From positions 372,001 through 436,000 of the forward strand of contig JAJFGS010000013.1 of assembly GCA_021775995.1 (NCBI GenBank): a stretch of DNA of 64,000 bases, written 5' to 3'. Below the pieces are notes generated by a model. The model was given only the letters and a program-made list of their open reading frames with translations. It did no database searches and was not told the DNA's origin. Source of the stretch: Alphaproteobacteria bacterium (GTDB lineage Bacteria > Pseudomonadota > Alphaproteobacteria > Micavibrionales > Micavibrionaceae). Below, piece after piece: positions 17,842 through 24,780 of the stretch. Within the stretch, counting starts at the first letter, position 1. Each line of letters begins with the position of its first letter. A program made the translations under genes and the position numbers.

Positions 17842-18090
17842 ATGAGTGAAACATTTAACAAAACAAAAGAATTGAAAATGAGTGATACAGATGAATCGGA
17901 AGGCACTTTGACAAAAGTAGCCAAGGTTCTTTTTCTTGGATTTGTTCTTGGTGGTACATTCTACGCTCTAGATAAGGGGTTAGATAGGGTGTATGGTACT
18001 GATCCTTGTACGAATAAATCGCCTTCGATCGACAAAAAGATTGCGTCTGAGCCTAAAGTTGCGCCTCAGCCTAAGCTTAAAATATCATAA
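17842..18090 (+). CDS. Small single-pass membrane protein, duplicate A
   Basis: An 82-residue protein with a charged N-terminus, one membrane helix (VAKVLFLGFVLGGTFYAL) and a polar C-terminus ending PKLKIS. It is a paralogue of the next + strand gene through tandem duplication. Relative to copy B it carries an extra internal repeat of about 36 bases that duplicates the ribosome-site/start segment, so a second ATG (17878) follows in frame; the upstream ATG 17842 keeps the good AAAGGAG site while the inner one has a decayed site (AAAGAAT). Function unknown. A TTGACATAA motif lies at 17777-17785. Confidence 0.68.
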   Translation: MSETFNKTKELKMSDTDESEGTLTKVAKVLFLGFVLGGTFYALDKGLDRVYGTDPCTNKSPSIDKKIASEPKVAPQPKLKIS

Positions 18091-18114
18091 TACTCTATTA
18101 AAAAATAAAATAAG

Positions 18115-18138
18115 CGGGCCGCCTTTATGGCCCGTTTT
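18115..18138 (+). terminator. Terminator of duplicate A
   Basis: CGGGCC-GCCTTTAT-GGCCCG then TTTTCT. Copy of the terminator at 18493. Confidence 0.7.
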
Positions 18139-18172
18139 CTATTCCAACAACCCTTCAGGGATTTGGACGGTG
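18139..18172 (-). pseudogene. Duplicated 3' tail of rimM
   Basis: Read on the - strand this segment encodes TVQIPEGLLE and a stop, identical to the last residues of RimM encoded at 18517-18550, with a few silent base changes. It has no start or body and is cut off at the duplication junction next to AGGGAG. It marks the segment as a copy of sequence that once abutted rimM. Confidence 0.85.
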
Positions 18173-18254
18173 GTAGGGAGATTAAATCTTGACATAATGG
18201 ATTAATGGGCCGACATTCGTCTCTTACCTGTTTAGCAAAACAAAGGAGTAGAAA

Positions 18255-18467
18255 ATGAGTGATACAGATAAATTGGATTCTTTAAGAGGAAGTTTGAAAA
18301 AAGCAGCGGGAGTTTTTGCTATTATGGCTCTTGTTGGTGGTTACGGCACAGTTGCAAGCAATATGTTTACAAGTGTTGCACATAAGTTCAATACCGATCC
18401 TTTTGCTTACCATCCGCCTTTGGCCGAAAAACTTTTTGCGTCTAAGCCTAAGCTTAAAATATCGTAA
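18255..18467 (+). CDS. Small single-pass membrane protein, duplicate B
   Basis: A 70-residue protein with a polar start (MSDTDKLDSLRGS), one hydrophobic helix (AAGVFAIMALVGGYGTVA) and a C-terminus ending KPKLKIS like its paralogue at 17842. The identical flanks and diverged middle show either relaxed or diversifying change after duplication. Strong ribosome site AAAGGAG; TTGACATAA motif at 18189-18197. Own terminator overlaps the end of rimM. Function unknown; no signal-peptide cleavage site is evident. Confidence 0.66.
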   Translation: MSDTDKLDSLRGSLKKAAGVFAIMALVGGYGTVASNMFTSVAHKFNTDPFAYHPPLAEKLFASKPKLKIS

Positions 18468-18492
18468 TACTCTATTAAAAAAATAAAATAAG

Positions 18493-18518
18493 CGGGCCGT
18501 TTTTATGGCCCGTTTTTT
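18493..18518 (+). terminator. Terminator of duplicate B
   Basis: CGGGCC-GTTTTTAT-GGCCCG followed by TTTTTT. It ends inside the rimM stop codon, so the two convergent genes share these bases. Confidence 0.8.
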
Positions 18519-19017
18519 ATTCCAACAATCCTTCGGGGATTTGGACGGTGATTTTATCATCTGCAATATCCAAAACAGTATCGTCGGTGAAGGGGAGATA
18601 GAAGCTCTCCTTAGTATCAGGCTTTATTTCCAGTAAATCGCTGGCGCCAAAATTTTCAACAGCGATGACTTTGCCAATTTCTTTCTTGTCCTTGTCAAAG
18701 CAAGGCAGACCGATGAGGTTGGTGATATAAAATTCGTCTTGGTTGGTTTCTGGAAGGTCAGATTTATCAATATAAAGTTCTGTACCGCGTAGTTTCTCGG
18801 CCTCGGTGCGGTCTGTGATACCGTCAATTTCGGCAAGCCAATGTTTAGCGGTTGCGTTTTTTAATTTAAGTGAGAGCGATTTATCGCCGCTCTCACTCGT
18901 AAATAATGTGCCGCCCGCCAAGCTGGGGTCGTCTGCAAAGACATGTAACTTCACAAAGCCTTTGATGCCATGTGCGGTTGCAATTTTTGCGATGCATATT
19001 CGATTAGCCATGGGCAT
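18517..19017 (-). CDS. rimM: Ribosome maturation factor RimM
   Basis: Assists 30S head assembly by binding uS19. The 166-residue chain has the N-terminal barrel (CIAKIATAHGIKGFVKLHVFADDP), the middle motif EKLRGTELYIDKSDLP, and the C-terminal PRC barrel (EFYITNLIGLPCFDKDKKEIGKV...LLEIKPDTKESFYLPFTDDTVLDIADDKITVQIPEGLLE). Two Met codons lie near the start (19017 and 19011); GGGGG in the preceding hairpin suits the first. It lies 38 bases downstream of rpsP. Its last 34 bases are duplicated at 18139-18172. Confidence 0.93.
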   Translation of the reverse strand: MPMANRICIAKIATAHGIKGFVKLHVFADDPSLAGGTLFTSESGDKSLSLKLKNATAKHWLAEIDGITDRTEAEKLRGTELYIDKSDLPETNQDEFYITNLIGLPCFDKDKKEIGKVIAVENFGASDLLEIKPDTKESFYLPFTDDTVLDIADDKITVQIPEGLLE

Positions 19018-19021
19018 CCAG

Positions 19022-19042
19022 ACCCCCGCTCAAGGCGGGGGT
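19022..19042 (-). repeat. Hairpin between rpsP and rimM
   Basis: ACCCCCGC-TCAAG-GCGGGGGT, a perfect 8-bp GC stem filling most of the 38-base gap, continuing as GTGAC. It resembles one half of a GTCAC/GTCAT element. On the transcript it holds the G-rich ribosome site of rimM, so folding could limit rimM translation. Confidence 0.6.
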
Positions 19043-19055
19043 GACGTTTAGTAGA

Positions 19056-19721
19056 TTAGTCAGCTTTTTTCTCTTCTTCAGCTTTAGGCTCTTCAGCGGG
19101 CTTTTCAGCAGCAGGAGCTTCTTCGGCTTTTGGCTCTTCAGCAGGCTTTTCAGCAGCAGGAGCTTCTTCAGCTTTTGGTTCCTCGGCGGGTGCTTCGATA
19201 GAGCAAGCTTCTCCAGCTGGCGCTTCATCAATAGAACAAGCTTCTCCTTCTGTAGGAGCTTCAGCTTCAGGAGCAGGCGCTTCTTCAGCAGGAGCGGCAG
19301 CGGCTTCTTTTGCGGCTTCCTCAGCAGCGGCTTTAGCGACTTTTTCTTCTTCTTTAGCGGCTTTGGCAGCTTCAGCTTGTGCTTTTTTCTTTTCTTCCTT
19401 ATCGGCAATACGCATCGTTGTTTTTTCAGATGGCTTACCTTTGTTTGGATTGTTTGGTGTTGCTGGCATTGGTGCAATGCCTGCCTTACCCAAGAAGACT
19501 GCCACACGGTAAGAAGGTTGAGCTCCTTCACTTAACCAATGTTTGATGCGCTCTTCGTTAAGTACCACGCGGTTTGGGTCATCTTTTGCGAGTAGGGGGT
19601 TATATGTTCCCAAACGCTCAATATAACGCCCGTCGCGCGGCATACGTTTATCCGCTACGACAATTCTGTTGAATGGACGGGATTTACGTCCGCCTCTTGA
19701 TAGTCTCATTGCTAGTGCCAT
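19056..19721 (-). CDS. rpsP: 30S ribosomal protein bS16 with long acidic repeat tail
   Basis: Residues 1-86 are a normal bS16 ([40 protein letters not shown], then [26 protein letters not shown]). The rest, about 135 residues, is unusual: a Lys/Ala/Glu helical stretch, then Ala/Pro/Glu-rich repeats with two copies of a GEACSI unit and two and a half copies of a 15-residue [15 protein letters not shown] unit. bS16 rarely exceeds 110 residues. The tail is acidic, opposite to most ribosomal extensions, and carries Cys. Operon ffh-rpsP-rimM on the - strand. The frames read on either strand across the repeats are shadows. Confidence 0.93.
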   Translation of the reverse strand: MALAMRLSRGGRKSRPFNRIVVADKRMPRDGRYIERLGTYNPLLAKDDPNRVVLNEERIKHWLSEGAQPSYRVAVFLGKAGIAPMPATPNNPNKGKPSEKTTMRIADKEEKKKAQAEAAKAAKEEEKVAKAAAEEAAKEAAAAPAEEAPAPEAEAPTEGEACSIDEAPAGEACSIEAPAEEPKAEEAPAAEKPAEEPKAEEAPAAEKPAEEPKAEEEKKAD

Positions 19722-19745
19722 TTTTAAAATTCCTTTCAGTCATTT

Positions 19746-19801
19746 TAGTTACAAGTTACAGGTTACAAGTCTCAAGATTTATTTCTTGTAACTTGTAACT
19801 A
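19746..19801. repeat. Inverted repeat between ffh and rpsP
   Basis: TAGTTACAAGTTACA and its exact complement TGTAACTTGTAACTA are separated by 26 bases that contain another TTACAAG. It fills most of the 91-base ffh-rpsP gap. Built from a TTACAAG unit repeated in both directions; could be a transcript hairpin or a relic of a mobile palindrome. Confidence 0.7.
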
Positions 19802-19812
19802 CTAGCTTGCCC

Positions 19813-21444
19813 CTATTTCCGTTTCCCTTTTTTGTTTTTGGGTTTACGGTTTTTCGCCCGATTTTTCTTACTGCCGCCACGCGCCGGCATTCCAGGTATT
19901 TGGCCCGGCATTTGACCAGCTGTACCGCCTTGCATCCCAGCCAGACCCGGCATACCGCCGCCTAAACCAGGGAGGCCAGCAGGCACATTACCACCTTCAA
20001 AAGGGTTTGCGCCGAGCGGATTATCACTGGCGGCCATATCAGATGCTAAAGCATCAGGATCCATTGATTGAGAGATCATATCAAGTTCATCACCTTTACC
20101 GCCCATCAAGCCTTTCATTTGTTTCATCATACCGCCCATGCCCATCTTTTTGATTTTCTTCATGACGGTTTGCATTTGTTGTTGCTGTTTGCAGAGCTTG
20201 TTAATGTCTTGAACGGTTGTACCAGAGCCAACGGCAATACGTTTTTTGCGGGAGGCATTCATTAAAGTTGGTTTTTCACGTTCCTTTAATGTCATCGACA
20301 AAATAATGGCTTCGTGTTTTTTAAGTGTGCTTTCGGCAAGCTCGTTACCTTCCAAAGCCGAGGCCATTTTGCCAAGACCCGGCATCATCTTCATCAGCGC
20401 GCCAGCACCACCCATTTTTGTCATTTGGCGCATTTGTTTCAAAAGGTCGTTAAAATCAAACTGACCTTTTTTGAATTTTTCTGCCATTTCGGCAGCATCT
20501 TCTTCTTCGATATTTTCTTGTGCCTTCTCCACAAGGGAGACAACATCACCCATGCCAAGGATACGGCCAGCAATACGGTCAGGGTAGAAGGGCTCAATTT
20601 TGTCCCATTGCTCACCCGTTCCCATCAGCTTGATAGGCTTGCCCGTGATACCACGCATCGACATTGCCGCGCCGCCGCGTGCATCGCCGTCAATACGAGT
20701 CATCATGATTCCTGTAATGCCAACTTTTTCATCGAATTCTTTGGCAACATTGACGGCGTCTTGTCCTGTCATCGCATCAACAACCAGAAGGGTTTCGCTA
20801 GGCTTCGAGATTTTAGAAATCTCAGCAACTTCGGCCATTAATTCTTTATCGATAGACAGGCGACCCGCCGTATCAAGCATGACGATGTCAAAGCCGCCGA
20901 GGCGAGCCTCTTCCATCGCACGTTTGGTGATATCAATCGGGCTTTGACCTTTGATAATTTCCAATGTTGCCACATTGGTTTGTTCACCAAGGATCGCCAA
21001 TTGTTCTTGCGCGGCAGGGCGTTGGGTATCCAACGATGCCATTAAGATTTTTTTGTTACGCTTGTCGGTTAAAAATTTTGATATCTTTGCCGTTGAGGTG
21101 GTCTTACCAGACCCTTGTAAACCCACCATAAGGAAGGCATTGGGTGGTGTGCCATCAATGTTGAGATCTTCAACATCTGTGCCGCCCAGCATTTCAACCA
21201 TAGCGTCATGGACAATTTTAATGACTTGTTGACCCGGGGTGACAGATTTTGTGATTTCTGCGCCGATAGCACGTGTTTTAATGATTTCAATAAATTCTTT
21301 AACGACAGGCAGGGCAACGTCGGCTTCTAACAAAGCAACGCGGATTTCACGTGCGGCATTATTGACGTCTTCTTCTTTTAAGGAGCCCTTGCCCCGAAGA
21401 CCGTCAAATATTCCGCCTAGTTTGTCGCTTAAACTATCAAACAT
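19813..21444 (-). CDS. ffh: Signal recognition particle protein Ffh
   Basis: GTPase that binds signal sequences with 4.5S RNA and docks on FtsY. The track begins at GTG 21468, but the family begins MFDSLSDKLGG, which is ATG 21444; neither has an ideal ribosome site. N domain residues 1-90; G domain with G1 GLQGSGKTTST, DTQRPAAQEQL, DTAGR, TRIDGDARGG; Met-rich M domain (QQQQMQTVMKKIKKMGMGGMMKQMKGLMGG). The final 100 residues are a Gly/Pro/Met-rich stretch and a Lys/Arg-rich end, giving 543 residues, clearly longer than the usual 450 or so. It leads the rpsP-rimM operon. Confidence 0.94.
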   Translation of the reverse strand: MFDSLSDKLGGIFDGLRGKGSLKEEDVNNAAREIRVALLEADVALPVVKEFIEIIKTRAIGAEITKSVTPGQQVIKIVHDAMVEMLGGTDVEDLNIDGTPPNAFLMVGLQGSGKTTSTAKISKFLTDKRNKKILMASLDTQRPAAQEQLAILGEQTNVATLEIIKGQSPIDITKRAMEEARLGGFDIVMLDTAGRLSIDKELMAEVAEISKISKPSETLLVVDAMTGQDAVNVAKEFDEKVGITGIMMTRIDGDARGGAAMSMRGITGKPIKLMGTGEQWDKIEPFYPDRIAGRILGMGDVVSLVEKAQENIEEEDAAEMAEKFKKGQFDFNDLLKQMRQMTKMGGAGALMKMMPGLGKMASALEGNELAESTLKKHEAIILSMTLKEREKPTLMNASRKKRIAVGSGTTVQDINKLCKQQQQMQTVMKKIKKMGMGGMMKQMKGLMGGKGDELDMISQSMDPDALASDMAASDNPLGANPFEGGNVPAGLPGLGGGMPGLAGMQGGTAGQMPGQIPGMPARGGSKKNRAKNRKPKNKKGKRK

Positions 21445-21767
21445 TTCTTTTTTAATTTTCCCAAACACTCCTAAAGTCGGTTTGGGCGTTTCTTTCCAAA
21501 TTCAGTTACTAACGAATTTTGCCAAGTTTACGCAGGCAAAACATAACAAAAGCACCCCAGTGGGCGTAATTTCGCTGACTGGGGGGTATCCGTGGACACT
21601 GAAATTCTGGTGAATGACAGTGAATTTGAGGGTTTTATAGCGCGATTAGGTAAAGAAAGTCAACAACTACGTCATCTCGACAGAGCGGAGCGATTGGAGA
21701 GATCTTGTTTTGACTGAAAAAGATAAGATCCCTCGACTACGCTCGGGATGACGTGTAAAAGGAAAAT
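21445..21767. other. 323-base gap between divergent ffh and dapF
   Basis: It holds the in-frame upstream extension of ffh, whatever promoter drives ffh, and the palindromic element at 21671-21752 just before dapF. I found no further reading frame with a ribosome site. Confidence 0.5.
21671..21752. repeat. Palindromic element bounded by GTCATCTCGA/CTCGGGATGAC (copy 3)
   Basis: About 82 bases: GTCATCTCGACAGAGCGGAG... GATCCCTCGACTACGCTCGGGATGAC, with inner GAGATCTTG/AAGATCCCTC pairing. Ends 15 bases before dapF, so it lies in the dapF leader. Same GTCAT/ATGAC ends as the other elements but a different arm sequence. Confidence 0.72.
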
Positions 21768-22580
21768 ATGTTGAATTTCAAAAAAATGCATGGATTGGGG
21801 AATGACTTTGTCATTCTGGACGGACGGGAGAATGGCTTGGCTCTCACGTTAGAGCAGCGTCGTTTTATTGCCGATCGTCAGCGTGGGGTAGGTTGTGACC
21901 AGCTTATCATCCTTGAGCGCTCGGAAAACTGGAGCGAGACGAACTTCATGCGGATATATAACCCTGATGGTTCAGAAGCCGAAGCTTGCGGCAATGCGAC
22001 ACGCTGTGTTGCTGATTTATTAATGCGCGAAGATAATGTTAATAGCATGGTTATTGAAACGGTGGCGGGCAATCTGAATTGCTGGCAAGAAGATGAAGGG
22101 TTGGTCCGTGTTGATATGGGTGTACCCAAGCTAGAGTGGCGGGACATACCTCTGTCTAAAGAGGCTGATACATTGAACTTACCTTTAGAGGGGGATCCTG
22201 TAGCGGTCAATATTGGCAATCCGCATTGTGTCTTCTTTGTTGATGAGATTAGTAGTGATAAATCTGTAGAAGTGCAGGGGAGACGATTTGAATTGGATCC
22301 GCTTTTCTTGAATAAGACGAATGTTGAATTTGTTCAAATAGTAACACCTAATCATGTTCGTATGCGCGTTTGGGAACGTGCCGCAGGCATAACGCAGGCT
22401 TGTGGCTCTGGTGCTTGCGCCGTCGCGGTGGCAGCGATAAGACGTGGACTAACCGAACGTAAAATGACAGTGACATTAGATGGAGGGGATTTAACCATTG
22501 ATTGGCCATCTGATGATGCCCCTGTTCATATGACCGGTCCCGTGACGTACGTGTTTGACGGCGTTATAGAACAGCTGTAA
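21768..22580 (+). CDS. dapF: Diaminopimelate epimerase DapF
   Basis: Converts LL- to meso-diaminopimelate for lysine and peptidoglycan synthesis. The two catalytic Cys lie in EACGNATRC and TQACGSGACAVAVAA; other signatures are KMHGLGNDFVILD at the start, RQRGVGCDQLIIL, MRIYNPDGSEAE and VNIGNPHCVFF. 270 residues, normal. AAAAGGAAAATATG gives a ribosome site. Followed 10 bases later by an aspartoacylase-like gene on the same strand. Confidence 0.95.
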   Translation: MLNFKKMHGLGNDFVILDGRENGLALTLEQRRFIADRQRGVGCDQLIILERSENWSETNFMRIYNPDGSEAEACGNATRCVADLLMREDNVNSMVIETVAGNLNCWQEDEGLVRVDMGVPKLEWRDIPLSKEADTLNLPLEGDPVAVNIGNPHCVFFVDEISSDKSVEVQGRRFELDPLFLNKTNVEFVQIVTPNHVRMRVWERAAGITQACGSGACAVAVAAIRRGLTERKMTVTLDGGDLTIDWPSDDAPVHMTGPVTYVFDGVIEQL

Positions 22581-22590
22581 AAGCAACAAT

Positions 22591-23493
22591 ATGATTGATG
22601 AAAAATATAAAAACCCAGAAATTTTGACCTTTGATAGTGGTGTAGAGGGTTCTACCTTAACAGTGCTTGGCGCGGTTCATGGTGATGAGCCTTGCGGACC
22701 AAGGGCTATTAAGCGTGTTTTAGCGGCGATTGAGAGTGGTAAAATTCGTTTACTTAAAGGTAAGTTTGTCACCATTCCTGTTGTTAATCTGTTGGCGGAA
22801 GAAAAGAACGTGCGCTTTGTCGAGCGTAATTTAAACCGATTTTTGTACCCAAAAGAAAATCCGAAAGATTATGAGGATTTTCTTGATCTGAAAATATGTC
22901 CTGTACTGGAAGAAACTGATTATTTGTTAGATTTGCACTCTTATCATTCAAAAGGAAGTGCATTTGTCTTTTTGGGGGTGCGCGATGAAGCCAATATCTC
23001 TTATGCTCGAGCGTTAGGTGTGCCGCGTATTATTTATGGTTGGGCAGATGCCATGAAGGCGAATGACGATGTTGCTGATAAACGCGAAGCCATGGGGACA
23101 ACAGAATATTCACGTGAATTTGGCGCCATCTCCGTAACACTAGAATGTGGGCATCATCATAACCCCGAAGCAGCAGATGTCGGGTTTAATGCCATCTTGA
23201 ATGCGATGAAATATACCGGTATTGCGGAAGTTGATGAAGATTTGTTTGTTACCTCTATTCCGGAATCTGAAAGTTATGACATTAAGATGGGCGGCATGTT
23301 TTTAAAAACCCGCGCGGGTAAATTTTTAGAAGATTGGACCAACATGAATCCTGTATCAACAGGTGATGTTATTGCCCGTTATGACGATGGGGAAGAAGTT
23401 TCAATGCCTGAAGATGGTTTTCTTGTTTTGCCACATAAAGAAGCCCCCATAATGAGTAATTGGTTTTTCTGGGGTGTGCCTGAAAAATTATAA
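22591..23493 (+). CDS. Succinylglutamate desuccinylase/aspartoacylase-family zinc hydrolase
   Basis: A 300-residue metallo-carboxypeptidase-fold protein. LGAVHGDEPCGPRA supplies the first zinc His and Glu, RNLNR the substrate-binding Arg, and DYLLDLHSYH the third zinc ligand; TLECGHHHN carries a Glu in the place of the catalytic base. Family members cleave N-acyl amino acids or related amides; the substrate here is unknown. It follows dapF by 10 bases and is probably co-transcribed. It could act in amino acid or wall-peptide salvage (inference). Confidence 0.82.
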   Translation: MIDEKYKNPEILTFDSGVEGSTLTVLGAVHGDEPCGPRAIKRVLAAIESGKIRLLKGKFVTIPVVNLLAEEKNVRFVERNLNRFLYPKENPKDYEDFLDLKICPVLEETDYLLDLHSYHSKGSAFVFLGVRDEANISYARALGVPRIIYGWADAMKANDDVADKREAMGTTEYSREFGAISVTLECGHHHNPEAADVGFNAILNAMKYTGIAEVDEDLFVTSIPESESYDIKMGGMFLKTRAGKFLEDWTNMNPVSTGDVIARYDDGEEVSMPEDGFLVLPHKEAPIMSNWFFWGVPEKL

Positions 23494-23514
23494 ATTCTAG
23501 GGTTTGATGGTATT

Positions 23515-24030
23515 TTAGAGATATAGGCGCTTTTGAGAGGCAAGCCCCTGTGGAGGGATTTTAAAATACCCAACGATATCCTCATAATTACCTAGATTTG
23601 CCTTTTCAAGGTCTGTGATTATGTTTCCAGATAGGTCTTTATTTGAGGGGCGTTGCGCTCCTTGTTTGAATGACCAAGTATAATTGCCATCCATTCGTAA
23701 AAAATGAAAATCTCCGATATAAGGGTCATCACGTGTAGCGGCAATAATGTGTGTGGTGAGAGGATTCATTTCTTCAGATTTTTTTATTTCAATAAGCCCA
23801 TCATCTAGTAGTTGTTGTTTCAGTGCAGCAACGGGAACTTTTGCAAAAGCATGGAAGCAGTCATTCAAGTACCCAGGGAAGAGCCAGCCTGCTTTAGGTT
23901 CATCTAGGGCATAGGTAAAGCAATTTGTTTTGTTTTTGGCAGGGTTTGAATGCCAAACAGATTCAGCAAAGTCCATATTTAGGTGCGGTTTTATTGTTAT
24001 AGAGTTTAGCATCGCGCTTTTTATAGCCAT
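23515..24030 (-). CDS. Hypothetical protein with Cys/His blocks like cysteine-peptidase or amidase folds
   Basis: A 171-residue protein without signal peptide. I do not know the family for certain. The pattern NCFTYALDEP (Cys), then DFHFLRMDG (His) and YTWSFKQG, SNKDLSGNIITDLEKAN, is the kind of arrangement seen in small papain-like or NlpC-type proteins with motifs like CYAYAL, DYHWYR and WSHKPG. A Cys-His hydrolase is therefore a reasonable guess, unproven. Two Met codons precede in frame; ATG 24030 is kept because no better ribosome site is seen. Its end is 21 bases from the convergent desuccinylase-like gene. Confidence 0.6.
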   Translation of the reverse strand: MAIKSAMLNSITIKPHLNMDFAESVWHSNPAKNKTNCFTYALDEPKAGWLFPGYLNDCFHAFAKVPVAALKQQLLDDGLIEIKKSEEMNPLTTHIIAATRDDPYIGDFHFLRMDGNYTWSFKQGAQRPSNKDLSGNIITDLEKANLGNYEDIVGYFKIPPQGLASQKRLYL

Positions 24031-24130
24031 AACAATAGAAAATGCAACAAATTCTCTTATTTATATATTTGACGGGACGCCAGAAGGGCTGTAAACCAGA
24101 GTGCTTTTCAATTTTTTGGAGGTTTTCAAC

Positions 24131-24736
24131 ATGGCGCGTGCGCTCAATAAATCCCGTATTCGTGATTCAAAAATTATATTAGCTGCAACATTGGTTTTGG
24201 TTTTTATTACCAAGAGCTTTGTACCAACGGAAACAGTATTACATGAGTTTATTGAGTATATCGGATATTTTCTAATTGCTATTTGTGCTTTGGGGCGGGT
24301 TTATTCAACAGCCTTTCTTGGCGGGCATAAAAATCAAAATTTAATTACCTATGGGGCGTTTTCAGTTGTACGTAATCCACTTTATTTCTTTTCCTTGTTG
24401 GGAATGACAGGGGTTGCGCTTATCTCTGGTTATTTAACATTTATTATTGTTATTCCTGTCTTTTTCATCGTGCTATATCATTATTTAATCCAGCGAGAAG
24501 AAGAATTTTTATTGGATGAGTTTGGCGCAGAATATAAAGCGTATCAGGATAAGGCTCCTCGGTTAGTGCCAAATTTAAAACTTTATCATGCGCCAGAAAG
24601 TATTGAGGTACGTCCCAAATTTTTAGCGAAGGCTTTTAAAGATGCAATTTGGTGGTTTGTGGCGTTTCCTTTATTAGAATTTGCAGAGTATCTTCAGGAA
24701 ATGGGATATTTACCTACTCTATTCACGCTGCCATAA
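24131..24736 (+). CDS. Isoprenylcysteine carboxyl methyltransferase-like membrane protein
   Basis: A 201-residue integral membrane protein. The start was moved from GTG 24101 to ATG 24131 because TTGGAGG sits nine bases before it. About five membrane segments. The C-terminal catalytic block LITYGAFSVVRNPLYFFSLLGMTGVAL...YLIQREEEFLLDEFGAEYKAYQDKAPRLVP matches the ICMT/PEMT family (RNP-Y, then E-E and Y..Y). In bacteria these are mostly phospholipid or small-molecule methyltransferases with unknown substrates. 44 bases before mtaB. Confidence 0.82.
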   Translation: MARALNKSRIRDSKIILAATLVLVFITKSFVPTETVLHEFIEYIGYFLIAICALGRVYSTAFLGGHKNQNLITYGAFSVVRNPLYFFSLLGMTGVALISGYLTFIIVIPVFFIVLYHYLIQREEEFLLDEFGAEYKAYQDKAPRLVPNLKLYHAPESIEVRPKFLAKAFKDAIWWFVAFPLLEFAEYLQEMGYLPTLFTLP

Positions 24737-24780
24737 TTTACTGGCTTTTTGGCGGTTCTAAAGGCTATAACAAGCATGAA

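Larger units (their letters stand above)
17762..18174. repeat. Tandem duplication, copy A (small gene plus tail of rimM)
   Basis: From AGGGAGATTAAATCTTGAC to the end of a rimM-tail remnant. It matches copy B (18175-18550) in promoter region, ribosome site, start, the last codons (PKLKIS), terminator and rimM tail, while the middle of the gene has diverged. Unit starts are 413 bases apart. Confidence 0.85.
18175..18550. repeat. Tandem duplication, copy B
   Basis: The copy that joins the intact rimM gene. It begins AGGGAGATTAAATCTTGACATAATG like copy A and runs through the gene, terminator and the real rimM tail. Since its right end is the functional rimM gene, B occupies the ancestral position on that side. 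Confidence 0.85.

Noticed and set aside
19004-19535. Lys/Leu-rich and Phe/Ser-rich ORFs over rpsP
   Set aside because: Shadows of the bS16 tail repeats in other frames.
24649-24780. Upstream extension of the mtaB frame
   Set aside because: Reads over the ICMT-like gene in another frame and lacks family similarity; ATG 24781 is the start.
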